This document shows positions 23,834 to 32,263 of a stretch of DNA of 45,125 nucleotides, in pieces. The notes beneath the pieces are model-generated. The model had not been told where the DNA came from. It made no database searches and saw only the letters and a list, made by a program, of their open reading frames with translations. The position numbers were made by a program, and so were the translations under genes. The stretch spans positions 1 through 45,125 of the forward strand of contig JAKLJY010000059.1 in NCBI GenBank assembly GCA_023150895.1, in the 5' to 3' direction. Each line of letters starts with the position of its first letter. Positions within the stretch are counted from its first letter, which is position 1. Source of the DNA: Myxococcota bacterium. GTDB lineage: Bacteria; Myxococcota_A; Bradymonadia; UBA7976; UBA1532.

Positions 23834-26673
23834 GGCGACGTTCCGATGAATGTCGCGCCGAGCTCGATCCAGCGCACGAGCGTCTCGAATTCATCGTCTT
23901 CGAGGGCGGGTGTGTGGGGTCCACCCGGTTGCGGGAGCGCGGCCGGCGCCTCGAGTTCTCGGCCGACCAGCCATTCGATGAGGTGGCTGCCCCTCGCTTT
24001 GCCGTTGCCGTCATCCACGTAGCGTCGACCGCCGGCGGAGCCGGGTCCGGGCGCAAGCAACTGCTCGTATGCGAGCGTGAAGCGTTCGCCCGGAGCGTCC
24101 GCGAGCACGGGGGGGGTGGAGCCATCGACCGCATGGCAGCGTGCGCAGCGACGGGTCAGGATGGGCTGCACGTCCCGACGAAAGTCCACCTCGATGCGGG
24201 TTTCCGGGCCGAGCGTACGCGGTTCGAGCGGCCGACGTGGATCCTGAAGCTCATAGGCGCTCAGGGTCAGGGAGGCCCCCGTGACGAGATCCGGCGCCTG
24301 TTGCTCGGGGGGGCGGCCACCGATACCATCGGCCGAACCATGACACGCCGCGCAGCTCGAGCCATAGGCGTCGAGGCCGGCGGCCACCGACAGTCCCTGG
24401 GTCAGCACTTGGCCGGGGAGGGTGTAGTACCACCGGTTGTGTGGTGTCCCGATCGCCATGTGACGGGCGTCGAGGGCCTGGAGCCGAAACGGGGTCCCGA
24501 CGGGAACGCGGGCCTGGAAAGTGCCATCCGGGGCGACGGGGAGCTCCGCGAGGATGCGTGCGGGACTCCCTCTCCCGAGGCCGGTGGTCGTGGCCGACTC
24601 GCCGGGCGTCAGGCGGCGCCGGGTCGCAGGCGTCTGCGGCAGATGCTCGATCATGCGAACGAACGCGATGTCTTCCCGCGGGCGCTTCTCGCCGGACGGC
24701 GCGAGGTTGGTGAGCAGGGCGTCGACCATGGGGAGCCCGTGATGACGGAAGAGCGCCGTGGCATCGGAGGCCACCGGGAGCGCCGGCTCGGACAGGACGA
24801 GGGGCGCGCGCCGCACGAGCGGCGTCGGCTCGGACACCGAGGTCTCTGGTGCAGCAATGATCTGTTCGACGCGGGCCACGCGTGGACCGTCGCCTTCACT
24901 CGACTCCTCGAGCGTCAGGCGCTCGATGCGCCAGGCGCTATGGGGACCCTCGGGCCGATGGGCGACGAGCACCCTGCCATCGGGCAGGGGGGCGGGATCC
25001 CGGTACAGGCCGTCGCCGTCGAGGCGAACCATGGGCGGGCGATACATCTCGAGGGCCGAGGCGGCGCTGATGGCATGCGAGTTGATCTCGGGTCCGAAGT
25101 TGCGATCGATGACGGCGAGACGGCCCGCGGCCCCCGGTGCGGGGAGATCGCCGACCACGCCGATGTATCGACCGTCAGGCAGCTCTTGCATGTCGGCGAC
25201 GAACGTCTCGACGGTCGTGACACCGAAGTGTTGATGATACTCCGTCTTCTGACTTGGCGGGAACCGGAACACATGGGCCCGGATCTGCTCGGGGATCGTA
25301 TCGCGGAGTGCCGTGAAGCCGACTTCTCCGCCCGCCTCCGCCCCGATGTCGAAGAACACCGGCCAGCGCTCGATGTGTGGCGTGTGCGTCCATCGACGAA
25401 CGGCACCGGTCGCCGGGCTCACGGTGTACAGGTCCGCGTCGACCTGCAGGCCTTGATCGGCGAGGACGCCCGCGCGGGTGGAGACGAACCAGACCTCGCC
25501 GTCGGGTCCGAATGTGGGATCGCGATCGTGACTCGGTGGTCGATCCTCCGGGCGTGCCCCGACTTCACCACCGCCGTCGGTGAGCCTCCGGGCCTCTCCC
25601 GTCTCGAGGTCGAGCAACCAGATGCTGTGCCCCTCCGCCGCCGATCGGCGCATCGAAAACAGGAGTTGCCGTGCGTCGCGAGACGCAGCCGGTCCGCGCA
25701 CCTCGGCCGGGCCGTCGGGGTGCAGGTGCACCGTGAGGTTCTCGGTCGTGTCTCCTCGACGTCGGAAGAGGTCCGTTCCAGGCGTGAATGTGTCGAGATC
25801 GAACGCGTCCGCCATCGACAGCGGGCCGCCGACGTATACGAGGTCGAGGGCCGCCTCGGGCGCGCTCGGCGCCGTGCAGTCCTGGCCGGTGCGTGCACGC
25901 CGTTCTGCGCAGATCCAGGCCTCGATCGTCGCCCGACCGCCGCTCGGATTGCCCTGGAAGAAGTCGAAGTTCAGCCCTTTGTGGACGATGCCGGGGCCAA
26001 TCGGCAGGGCCTTGCGCAGCAGCCTCGACTGGCCAGGGTGCCCGTCGAGCGTGACGACGGCGAGCGCCTCGGCGTAGTTGTGCCGCGTGGCAGCCGCCGG
26101 GAAGCGCCCTCGGTAGCCCGGGTCGAGGTGTAAGGGCGTCGCGCCGGCCTCCAGCCCGTGACACCGCGCCGTCAGACACGTCGCTTCGACGAGAGCCGGC
26201 TCGACGGTCTCGGCAAAGAGCCGTTCCCTGGTGTTGAACGGGAGCGGATCTTCACCGCCTTCGTTCTCGGTCAGGATCCAGTCTCGCACCGCCTGCCAGG
26301 CGGGATCCTCCTCGCCGCTGAAGTTCTCGCCCCCGAGGTGCGGCAGCCCGCCGTCCGAGACGGGGAGGGGCTTGCGCAGCAGCGTCGAGAACGCCGGATC
26401 TTCCGCCGTGTTCACCACGCGGAGTGCGGCCGTCCGGGCCTGCTCGGGGGAGGCGATGCGTCCCGATGCGTTGAGCTTCAGGAAGAACAGACTCCAGTCG
26501 ATTCGCTCACCGGATGCCTCCGCCCCGGGCGCGACGCCATGACAGATGGGGGCTGCACATCGTTGTTGGAAGACGGGCAACGCTCGGGTCTCGAACGTCG
26601 TCCGAGCGTCCGATACGGGGGTACACGCAGCACACGCGACGAGAAGCGGGAGTGTGACGACGCGGTGTGTCAT
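23830..26673 (-). CDS. Tetraheme beta-propeller lipoprotein (hydrazine-synthase-alpha-like layout), paralogue 1
   Basis: A 947-residue lipoprotein (lipobox VACAAC, Cys17). Two CX4CH sites lie in the N-terminal third (CAAPICH at 39-45, and CLTARCH), and two CxxCH sites in the last fifth (CAACH and CARCH). Between them is a TolB/PD40-like propeller (ASRDARQLLFSMRRS, DPTFGPDGEVWFVSTRAG). The heme-propeller-heme layout resembles proteins related to hydrazine synthase alpha, but nothing here suggests anammox. After the third heme comes D795-LVTGAS801-LT, like ApbE flavinylation sites, and the same is seen in the paralogue at 35319. It overlaps both neighbours by 4 bases. Likely role: surface redox protein, substrate unknown. 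Confidence 0.85.
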   Translation of the reverse strand: MTHRVVTLPLLVACAACTPVSDARTTFETRALPVFQQRCAAPICHGVAPGAEASGERIDWSLFFLKLNASGRIASPEQARTAALRVVNTAEDPAFSTLLRKPLPVSDGGLPHLGGENFSGEEDPAWQAVRDWILTENEGGEDPLPFNTRERLFAETVEPALVEATCLTARCHGLEAGATPLHLDPGYRGRFPAAATRHNYAEALAVVTLDGHPGQSRLLRKALPIGPGIVHKGLNFDFFQGNPSGGRATIEAWICAERRARTGQDCTAPSAPEAALDLVYVGGPLSMADAFDLDTFTPGTDLFRRRGDTTENLTVHLHPDGPAEVRGPAASRDARQLLFSMRRSAAEGHSIWLLDLETGEARRLTDGGGEVGARPEDRPPSHDRDPTFGPDGEVWFVSTRAGVLADQGLQVDADLYTVSPATGAVRRWTHTPHIERWPVFFDIGAEAGGEVGFTALRDTIPEQIRAHVFRFPPSQKTEYHQHFGVTTVETFVADMQELPDGRYIGVVGDLPAPGAAGRLAVIDRNFGPEINSHAISAASALEMYRPPMVRLDGDGLYRDPAPLPDGRVLVAHRPEGPHSAWRIERLTLEESSEGDGPRVARVEQIIAAPETSVSEPTPLVRRAPLVLSEPALPVASDATALFRHHGLPMVDALLTNLAPSGEKRPREDIAFVRMIEHLPQTPATRRRLTPGESATTTGLGRGSPARILAELPVAPDGTFQARVPVGTPFRLQALDARHMAIGTPHNRWYYTLPGQVLTQGLSVAAGLDAYGSSCAACHGSADGIGGRPPEQQAPDLVTGASLTLSAYELQDPRRPLEPRTLGPETRIEVDFRRDVQPILTRRCARCHAVDGSTPPVLADAPGERFTLAYEQLLAPGPGSAGGRRYVDDGNGKARGSHLIEWLVGRELEAPAALPQPGGPHTPALEDDEFETLVRWIELGATFIGTSP

Positions 26674-27965
26674 AAAGCCTGCAGAAACGCGATCAGGGCG
26701 TCGCGGGAGCGTGCGGGGGCAAGCCGAAAGCGTTCCCGCGAACTCTCGCCCTCGCCGCCGTGCCAGAGAATGGCCTCAGCGAGTGTCCGGGCGCGACCGT
26801 CATGCAGAAAGCCGGCGTCCGGCAGGACCGTCTTTGCCAGGCCGATGCCCCAGAGTGGGGCGGTGCGCCACTCCGTACCGCTCGCGAAGCCCTCCGGGCG
26901 ACCGTCGGCGAGGTCGAACCCCATGTTGTGCAAGAGAAGGTCGGTGTATGCGTGGATGACCTGTTGGCGAAGGACGGCGACGGGACCATCGCCAGTATGC
27001 AGCGTTTCGATGTGGCAGTCGCCGCATCCCATTGAGCGAAACGCGTGTTCGCCCCGGTCGACTTGCGGATCGTTCATCGCACGGGCGGGCACGGCGAGCG
27101 TTCGGGTGTAGAAGGCTGCGGCGTCGAGCACGTCGTCGTCGAGTTCATGCTCGCCGTTCGCTTCCGGGTAACGGGAGTTGCTGACGCCCATTTCGCGGGC
27201 GTAACCGGCGGCTGCGACCGTGTCGAGATCGGCCGAGTCGGCCTTCCAACCGAAGCGGCCGACGACGCCGCCGACCCGGCTGACTCGGCCCGAGATGCCA
27301 TCTCCGTCGGCGTCGTCGGGATCGGCGAGCGCGACGATCTCCGCATCGGGGACCCGCTCGAGCAACCCGAGACCGAAGACAGGGGGCGGAATCCGTGGCG
27401 AGAGCAACAGGCCCGCAGGCAGGGGTTCCCCATCGAGCCCGATGAGTGTCACGACGGGTCGCCTCAGCGCGAAGGGTTCACCATCGCCGTAGTGCCCGGT
27501 CGACTCTACCCAGGCGAGGTCCACCGTGCCCTCCGGTTCGTGACCGTAGGTGGCGCGGTCCTGGAATTGGTCACCGAACGCCGGTGAGGGCGTCCCGTCG
27601 GACTGACTCAGCCGCACGACGAGCGGGCTGCCGAGGCCGTTCGCCCCGACGACGGGCGGCCCGCGACCGTCCTTGATGTGGCAGTGACTGCAACCGTCGT
27701 TGTTGAAGACGGGGCCGAGGCCGGGGTTCACCAGCGACGGCGGCGAGACGAACGTCGAATCGAACGCGCGGTCTCCATCGAGGTGCAATTCGAGTTCGTC
27801 GCTGGTCAAACCGGCGGCCGGAACGGCGTAGGCCGACGACGTGCGGTTCTCGACCGTCGTGTCGCCGCCGGCGCGGACGGGCGAGCCGGGTCCGAGCGCA
27901 TCGGGCGCATCACGACAGCCGAGGAGCAAGCAGACCGAGAGGAGGGAGGGGAACGAGAATTTCAT
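26670..27965 (-). CDS. Di-heme oxidoreductase (DHOR-like) lipoprotein
   Basis: A 431-residue lipoprotein, MKFSF start at 27965, lipobox LLLGC (Cys17). It matches the di-heme oxidoreductase family related to MauG and bacterial cytochrome c peroxidases. The first heme motif is CSHCHIKDGRGP, the second is CGDCH. The C-terminal signatures LLLHNMGFDLADG, EWRTAPLWGIGLA and FLHDGRARTLAEAILWHGGEGE are diagnostic. Family members occur beside imelysins in Fur-regulated iron-uptake operons; no imelysin is present here. An upstream in-frame ATG at 28004 would put the Fur box inside the coding region and has a weak ribosome binding site, so 27965 is preferred though it too lacks a good one. It overlaps the tetraheme gene by ATGA. 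Confidence 0.85.
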   Translation of the reverse strand: MKFSFPSLLSVCLLLGCRDAPDALGPGSPVRAGGDTTVENRTSSAYAVPAAGLTSDELELHLDGDRAFDSTFVSPPSLVNPGLGPVFNNDGCSHCHIKDGRGPPVVGANGLGSPLVVRLSQSDGTPSPAFGDQFQDRATYGHEPEGTVDLAWVESTGHYGDGEPFALRRPVVTLIGLDGEPLPAGLLLSPRIPPPVFGLGLLERVPDAEIVALADPDDADGDGISGRVSRVGGVVGRFGWKADSADLDTVAAAGYAREMGVSNSRYPEANGEHELDDDVLDAAAFYTRTLAVPARAMNDPQVDRGEHAFRSMGCGDCHIETLHTGDGPVAVLRQQVIHAYTDLLLHNMGFDLADGRPEGFASGTEWRTAPLWGIGLAKTVLPDAGFLHDGRARTLAEAILWHGGEGESSRERFRLAPARSRDALIAFLQAL

Positions 27966-27971
27966 GTTTGT

Positions 27972-27990
27972 GATAAGGATTATCATTATC
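27972..27990. promoter_or_regulatory. Near-perfect Fur box
   Basis: On the minus strand the site reads GATAATGATAATCCTTATC and matches the classical 19-base Fur box GATAATGATAATCATTATC at 18 of 19 positions. It lies 6 bases before the preferred start of the di-heme gene and about 130 bases before the divergent plus-strand gene. It is conspicuously AT-rich in very GC-rich DNA. Iron-dependent repression of the minus-strand operon is the straightforward reading. Confidence 0.75.
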
Positions 27991-28026
27991 CGATTGGCGA
28001 TCATTTTCTAGCCTGTCGGTGCGGAC

Positions 28027-28040
28027 TTGATCGCCGTCAA
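28027..28040. promoter_or_regulatory. FNR-like site in the divergent intergenic region
   Basis: TTGATCGCCGTCAA matches TTGAT-N4-ATCAA at 9 of 10 defined bases. It stands between the Fur box and the divergent gene. On the minus strand a TAGAAA (complement of 28005-28010) could be the -10 element. The spacing to the FNR-like centre is a few bases shorter than the usual -41.5. Confidence 0.4.
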
Positions 28041-28118
28041 GCGCAGAAAAGCGTGGCATACGGCTCGCAGCGAGCGCGCTGCATGCGCCGAAACGGAAAT
28101 CTGCAAGCACTCTCCCCG

Positions 28119-29114
28119 ATGCCTCGCGCCCTCGTCTGGCTCTGCCGGCTGGTCTTCTGCGCCTTGTCCGTCTTCTGGGCCTGTGAGCAGCCCCCGGTCG
28201 ACCTCGATGAACGGGCGACCGCCGAGCCGGACATGGTCAGCGCCGCGTCGCCGGGTGCGGACGCCGGCGACTGGCTCGACGCGCAGTCCGGCGATGCAGC
28301 GGACCCGGCCGCTGTGCCGACGCCTGGACCCTTGCAGGCCGCTTTCGCTCGCGACATCGAACCGCGCCTCTCCGTTTGTTTCGGCTGTCACGAGGCAGCG
28401 CCACTGAATCTCCTCGCCCCGCCCGATCGCCTCGCGTCGCTGCTCGGCTATCGGGGCGGCGCGCTCCTCGACTGCGAGGCGCCGGCCCGGAGCCGCTTCG
28501 TCACCATCGGCGCTCATGCGGGCGCGCCCGCCTTCTCTCCGCAAGACGGCGCCATGATCGTCGCATTCATCGCCGAGTGGAGCCGGACCGCCTCACCGTG
28601 CGCACCGGCGGACTCCGTCGATGCCGCCGACCCCGTCGATGCCGCGCCTGATGCCGCGCATTCCGACGCCGCCGCACCGCCGCCATTCCAGGACGGACTG
28701 ATCGTGACGCCACCGCTGCGCGCGGTCATGAACGCGAACTCCTGGGATCTCTCGTCCCTCGCGCCCGGCATCACCGGCACGCGGCTCACGTTCGAGGCGC
28801 AGTTCGTCGAGGGCGGGCTGCACCTGACCGACCTGATTCTGCACGCGGGCCCTGCGGGCGTGCGGGCACGCTCGCCGTCTATCGAGTCCTGCCAGTTTGG
28901 CCGCGTCGTCCTCGCGCCGGCGGAAGCCTTCGCCGACGTCGATGTGGTCATCCCGCCCGGTGCACAGGCCTCCCTCGGCGGGGGCGTCGTGACGCTGCGC
29001 GACGTGTCACCCGGCACGGCCCTCGCGCTGCGCTTCGGGGCGCTCGGTCCGGCCGGTGGACCGGCCGGCCCGCCCAACGACCTGGGTGGAGCCTGTGCCG
29101 ATTCAGGTCAGTAG
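28119..29114 (+). CDS. Monoheme lipoprotein, divergent from the Fur-box operon
   Basis: A 331-residue lipoprotein: MPRALVWL, hydrophobic stretch, lipobox VFWAC (about Cys23), then an Asp/Ala-rich linker. One CxxCH (CFGCHEAAP) lies at about residues 88-92 in a short cytochrome-like module ending in MIVAFIAEW. A second Asp/Ala-rich linker joins it to a beta-rich C-terminal domain (about 200-331) with TGTRLTFEAQFVEGGLHLTDL and a jelly-roll look. No family was recognised for that domain. An in-frame ATG at 28083 would add 12 residues; neither start has a clear ribosome binding site. It shares its upstream region with the Fur-box operon and may share its control. Confidence 0.75.
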   Translation: MPRALVWLCRLVFCALSVFWACEQPPVDLDERATAEPDMVSAASPGADAGDWLDAQSGDAADPAAVPTPGPLQAAFARDIEPRLSVCFGCHEAAPLNLLAPPDRLASLLGYRGGALLDCEAPARSRFVTIGAHAGAPAFSPQDGAMIVAFIAEWSRTASPCAPADSVDAADPVDAAPDAAHSDAAAPPPFQDGLIVTPPLRAVMNANSWDLSSLAPGITGTRLTFEAQFVEGGLHLTDLILHAGPAGVRARSPSIESCQFGRVVLAPAEAFADVDVVIPPGAQASLGGGVVTLRDVSPGTALALRFGALGPAGGPAGPPNDLGGACADSGQ

Positions 29115-29164
29115 ACCCCATGGTAGGTTGAGTGCTCGGGTCAGCCGACCCCATTGTCGTTTGA
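29114..29164 (+). repeat. Imperfect direct repeat plus small inverted repeat before the decaheme gene
   Basis: GACCCCATGGTAGGTTGA (29114-29131) and GACCCCATTGTCGTTTGA (29147-29164) match at 15 of 18 positions and are spaced 33 bases apart, about three helical turns. Between them GGGTC-AGCC-GACCC (29138-29151) forms a small hairpin. The arrangement would suit cooperative binding of a regulator upstream of the decaheme gene. Confidence 0.4.
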
Positions 29165-29203
29165 AGAACGATTCCGATTCCGCCGCTTCTCGGGGAGGTC
29201 ATC

Positions 29204-32200
29204 ATGTCTGAACGTGTCTACCGTGAACGGGCGACTCGGCGCCGATGGCGCACGGCGCGTCCTGTTCTTGCTGTCCTGACGCTGGCGTTCGCGGCGTGCG
29301 CCGAGGACACCGCCGACTTCGGGGACCCGACCGAAGGGGGAGGCGGAGGCGGCGCGCTGTCCGCAACGACACCGACGGGTGGCATCCCCGCAGCGGACCT
29401 CGGGCCGCCCCTCACCGGGGATGCTGCAAGCGGCCCGGGCCCTGGCCCGTCATCGGACGCCAGCCTCGAAGAGAAGTGTGGCCTTGTACCCGAACTTCCG
29501 TATGTCTGTGCGGACGGAGCGGCACCCTGTCAATGCGTCGAGAACGGCGACGGCACCGCCCAGTGGCGCTGCGGCGACTGCCCGGCCGTCGACTGCAACC
29601 GCAACCCGGCCGATGCGGCGTGCCAGAAGGACGCCGCATGCATCACCTGTCACGGCCTTCAGGGACAGGCTGCCCAGGGCGGCATCGAAAACGCACACCC
29701 CTGGAGCTACCTCGGCTGTGTCGAGTGCCATGGCGGAGTGGGTGTCGATCCGGCCAACCCGGTGCGAATGCTCACAAAGGAAGAAGCGCACGTTCACATT
29801 CCGGCGGAGATCGCAGAGGCAGGCTCGGCCACGACCCCGACGGAGACGGCGTACCGCAACCGATATCTCGGGCGGGCCGGCGTCGAGACGCTCGCCGGCG
29901 GCCTGGAGTGGATCCGCTTCATGAACCCGGGGGACCTGCGGATCGTCGAGTCGACCTGTGCGAAGGCAGGCTGTCACGAAGGCGCCGGCGAAAAGGTCCG
30001 CCGGTCGACGATGTCGACGCTGGTCGGCAAGTACGACGCGATGCTTCAGGCCGTCGGTGTGCCCCGGCACCCGGACATCGCGCCGCTGCTTGGGGATGAC
30101 TCGGTCGGCAAACACCTCGCGACGTACGGCGCGGTCGACGTACAGGATCCCCAGTGGTCGCGGGACACGGCGCCCGCGGGCAGCGTGCCGGGCGTCCGCG
30201 CGCTCGTCACTCGGGACCGCGAGGAGATCGGGTTCGGGCTCTACACCGAGGAGGACATCCTCAAGGAGACGATGAACAAGCTCTGCGGCAACTGCCACCT
30301 GAACAACAACGGCGCCAACGACAAGTTCGGGACGTTTCGCTCCGCCGGTTGCTCGGCGTGTCACATGCCGTATGACTTCTCCGGGCGCAGTCAGAGCGGC
30401 GATCCGATGATCCCGAAGACCGAGCCGAGTTACCCGGATGCTTACACCAGCATCCGCTACCCCGAACGGCCTCATCCCGTCCGGCACCAGATTCAGCGCA
30501 TCATGACGGCCAATGACTGTCTCGCCTGTCACACCGGGTCGGCGCGGGTGGTCTTCCAGTACCAGGGCATCCGGACGGACGACAACCGGGACCTGACGCG
30601 GGCCCGAAACGCGGGATCCACTGTCGACTTCCGCTACTCGAACCTCGTCGACAACGCGCGGGACCCGGCGGCGAGGCTTCACGGCTTCAGCCAGGACCAG
30701 CTCATCGAATACGAGGACCTCGACGAGGACGGAGAGGATGACACGCCGGCCGACGTCCACCACACTGCGGGCCTCGAGTGCATCGACTGTCACACGGCCA
30801 GCGAAATGCACGGGGACGGCCGCATCTACAGCCGGCAGAACCAGGCCACGAAGATCCGCTGCGTCCACTGCCACGGCAATCTCGAGTACCCCGCCGATCC
30901 GGACAACCCGAACAACGTCGCAAACGAACTCTACTTCGCGACCGGCAAGGACACCCGAAAGGTGCTCTTCAAGTTCGACCAGGCCCCCGGTTTCGGCGAG
31001 GCGGGATACCCGCAGGTGAAGGCGCCCGGCGTCTGGATGCGCACGAAGTCGCGTCAGGAGTGGCGCTACGTGCCGCAGGTCGCCTGGGGCGTGCAATGGG
31101 ATGCGGCGACCCGGGAGTGCATCGGCGACGGTCGACGCCTCGATCCGCGCACGCAGGGGTTCGTCTGCAACCCGAAATCCTCCATCGCCCACGGCCGCTG
31201 GCAGGGCACCAACCGGGCCGCCGGCGACTTCGACGACGGCGTGGGACCCCGCCCGGGCGTCGAGGTCGAGCGGGGCGCCGACGGGCAGAGCGAAAACGTC
31301 GGTTTCGAGTTCTCCCACCTCGGCGAGCCGGCCGCGGGCCCGAACGTCAACCACGAAGCCGGCCTCGAGTGCAGCGCGTGTCACGCCACCTGGCACAACA
31401 TGCGTTACGGCAACCACCTCGGTCTCGTCGACACGGATGGCCAGCAACGCCGCTACGACTGGGACCGAGTGACGGGCGAGATCACGATCGGCGCACAGGG
31501 CTGGTTCGACTTCACCTTCGTCGACATGCTCGACCTCCAGCTCGGTATCGACGCGCGCGGCAAGATCGCACAGTTCATCCCCGCGCGGCTCAAGGTCTTC
31601 GTCCGCCAGACGGTGCTCGACGGACAGGGTCAGGGCCGGGAGCTGATGTCTCAGCTCGGCGATCCCGAGCACGTCTGGAAGACCTACCGCGACCGCACGG
31701 GGTTCGGCAATTTGCTGCAGAACGCCGCCCCCGGTGTCACCGACGCGCCCGGGTTCAGCGCGGTCTGTCTGGAGCAGGCCGGCTACTGTGACGAGGACCC
31801 CCGCAAGAACACCAACGGCGCGCTCGGGGTCGACCAGATGGAATCCCATGCCATCCAGCGACGCGCCCGGGATTGCCAGGCGTGCCATCTCGGCCCCAAT
31901 GGGGCGGGTGCCGACAAAGTCTCGGCCGTCTTCGGATTCAATCCGCGCGGTTACACACCCCAGACGAGCGCGTACCTGCGCCAGATCCGCTCCATCCAGA
32001 CCAACCACGGGAACTACGATACTCAGCGCGGCATGGTCATCGCCGACGATGGCATCGACCACCGGCTCGACTACATTGTCGACGAAGCGACCGGGTACCC
32101 CTTTGTGTTCACGTTGCACACCCGGACCGACGAGGGCCGGGGATACCAGACCTACGACCCGGACAGCGCCGGACCCATCAACAAACAACTGATCGACAAG

Positions 32201-32239
32201 CTCAAGCGGGTCCAGGTGCGCAACCTGGACCCGCAGTAG
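29204..32239 (+). CDS. Decaheme c-type cytochrome lipoprotein
   Basis: A 1,011-residue lipoprotein (lipobox AFAAC, Cys32) with ten heme c attachment motifs: nine CxxCH (CITCH at 146-150, CVECH, CGNCH, CSACH, CLACH, CIDCH, CVHCH, CSACH, CQACH) and one CX4CH (CAKAGCH) as the third. A Cys-rich N-terminal segment (about 92-140) is probably disulfide-bonded. The C-terminal 350 residues contain only the last one or two hemes. It differs in layout from MtrA/OmcA families that I know. GGGGAGG lies 5 bases before the ATG, the strongest ribosome binding site in the region. A surface electron-conduit role is inferred from heme number and lipid anchoring. Confidence 0.88.
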   Translation: MSERVYRERATRRRWRTARPVLAVLTLAFAACAEDTADFGDPTEGGGGGGALSATTPTGGIPAADLGPPLTGDAASGPGPGPSSDASLEEKCGLVPELPYVCADGAAPCQCVENGDGTAQWRCGDCPAVDCNRNPADAACQKDAACITCHGLQGQAAQGGIENAHPWSYLGCVECHGGVGVDPANPVRMLTKEEAHVHIPAEIAEAGSATTPTETAYRNRYLGRAGVETLAGGLEWIRFMNPGDLRIVESTCAKAGCHEGAGEKVRRSTMSTLVGKYDAMLQAVGVPRHPDIAPLLGDDSVGKHLATYGAVDVQDPQWSRDTAPAGSVPGVRALVTRDREEIGFGLYTEEDILKETMNKLCGNCHLNNNGANDKFGTFRSAGCSACHMPYDFSGRSQSGDPMIPKTEPSYPDAYTSIRYPERPHPVRHQIQRIMTANDCLACHTGSARVVFQYQGIRTDDNRDLTRARNAGSTVDFRYSNLVDNARDPAARLHGFSQDQLIEYEDLDEDGEDDTPADVHHTAGLECIDCHTASEMHGDGRIYSRQNQATKIRCVHCHGNLEYPADPDNPNNVANELYFATGKDTRKVLFKFDQAPGFGEAGYPQVKAPGVWMRTKSRQEWRYVPQVAWGVQWDAATRECIGDGRRLDPRTQGFVCNPKSSIAHGRWQGTNRAAGDFDDGVGPRPGVEVERGADGQSENVGFEFSHLGEPAAGPNVNHEAGLECSACHATWHNMRYGNHLGLVDTDGQQRRYDWDRVTGEITIGAQGWFDFTFVDMLDLQLGIDARGKIAQFIPARLKVFVRQTVLDGQGQGRELMSQLGDPEHVWKTYRDRTGFGNLLQNAAPGVTDAPGFSAVCLEQAGYCDEDPRKNTNGALGVDQMESHAIQRRARDCQACHLGPNGAGADKVSAVFGFNPRGYTPQTSAYLRQIRSIQTNHGNYDTQRGMVIADDGIDHRLDYIVDEATGYPFVFTLHTRTDEGRGYQTYDPDSAGPINKQLIDKLKRVQVRNLDPQ

Positions 32240-32263
32240 ACGTCGCACGGGGGGAGTGAAAAC

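Noticed and set aside
23830-26673. True hydrazine synthase alpha subunit (anammox)
   Set aside because: Only the heme-propeller layout is similar. No beta/gamma subunit or other anammox gene is present.
26670-28004. Longer form of the di-heme oxidoreductase starting at 28004
   Set aside because: It would place the Fur box inside the coding region and give an overlong N-terminus with a weak ribosome binding site. It remains possible, however.
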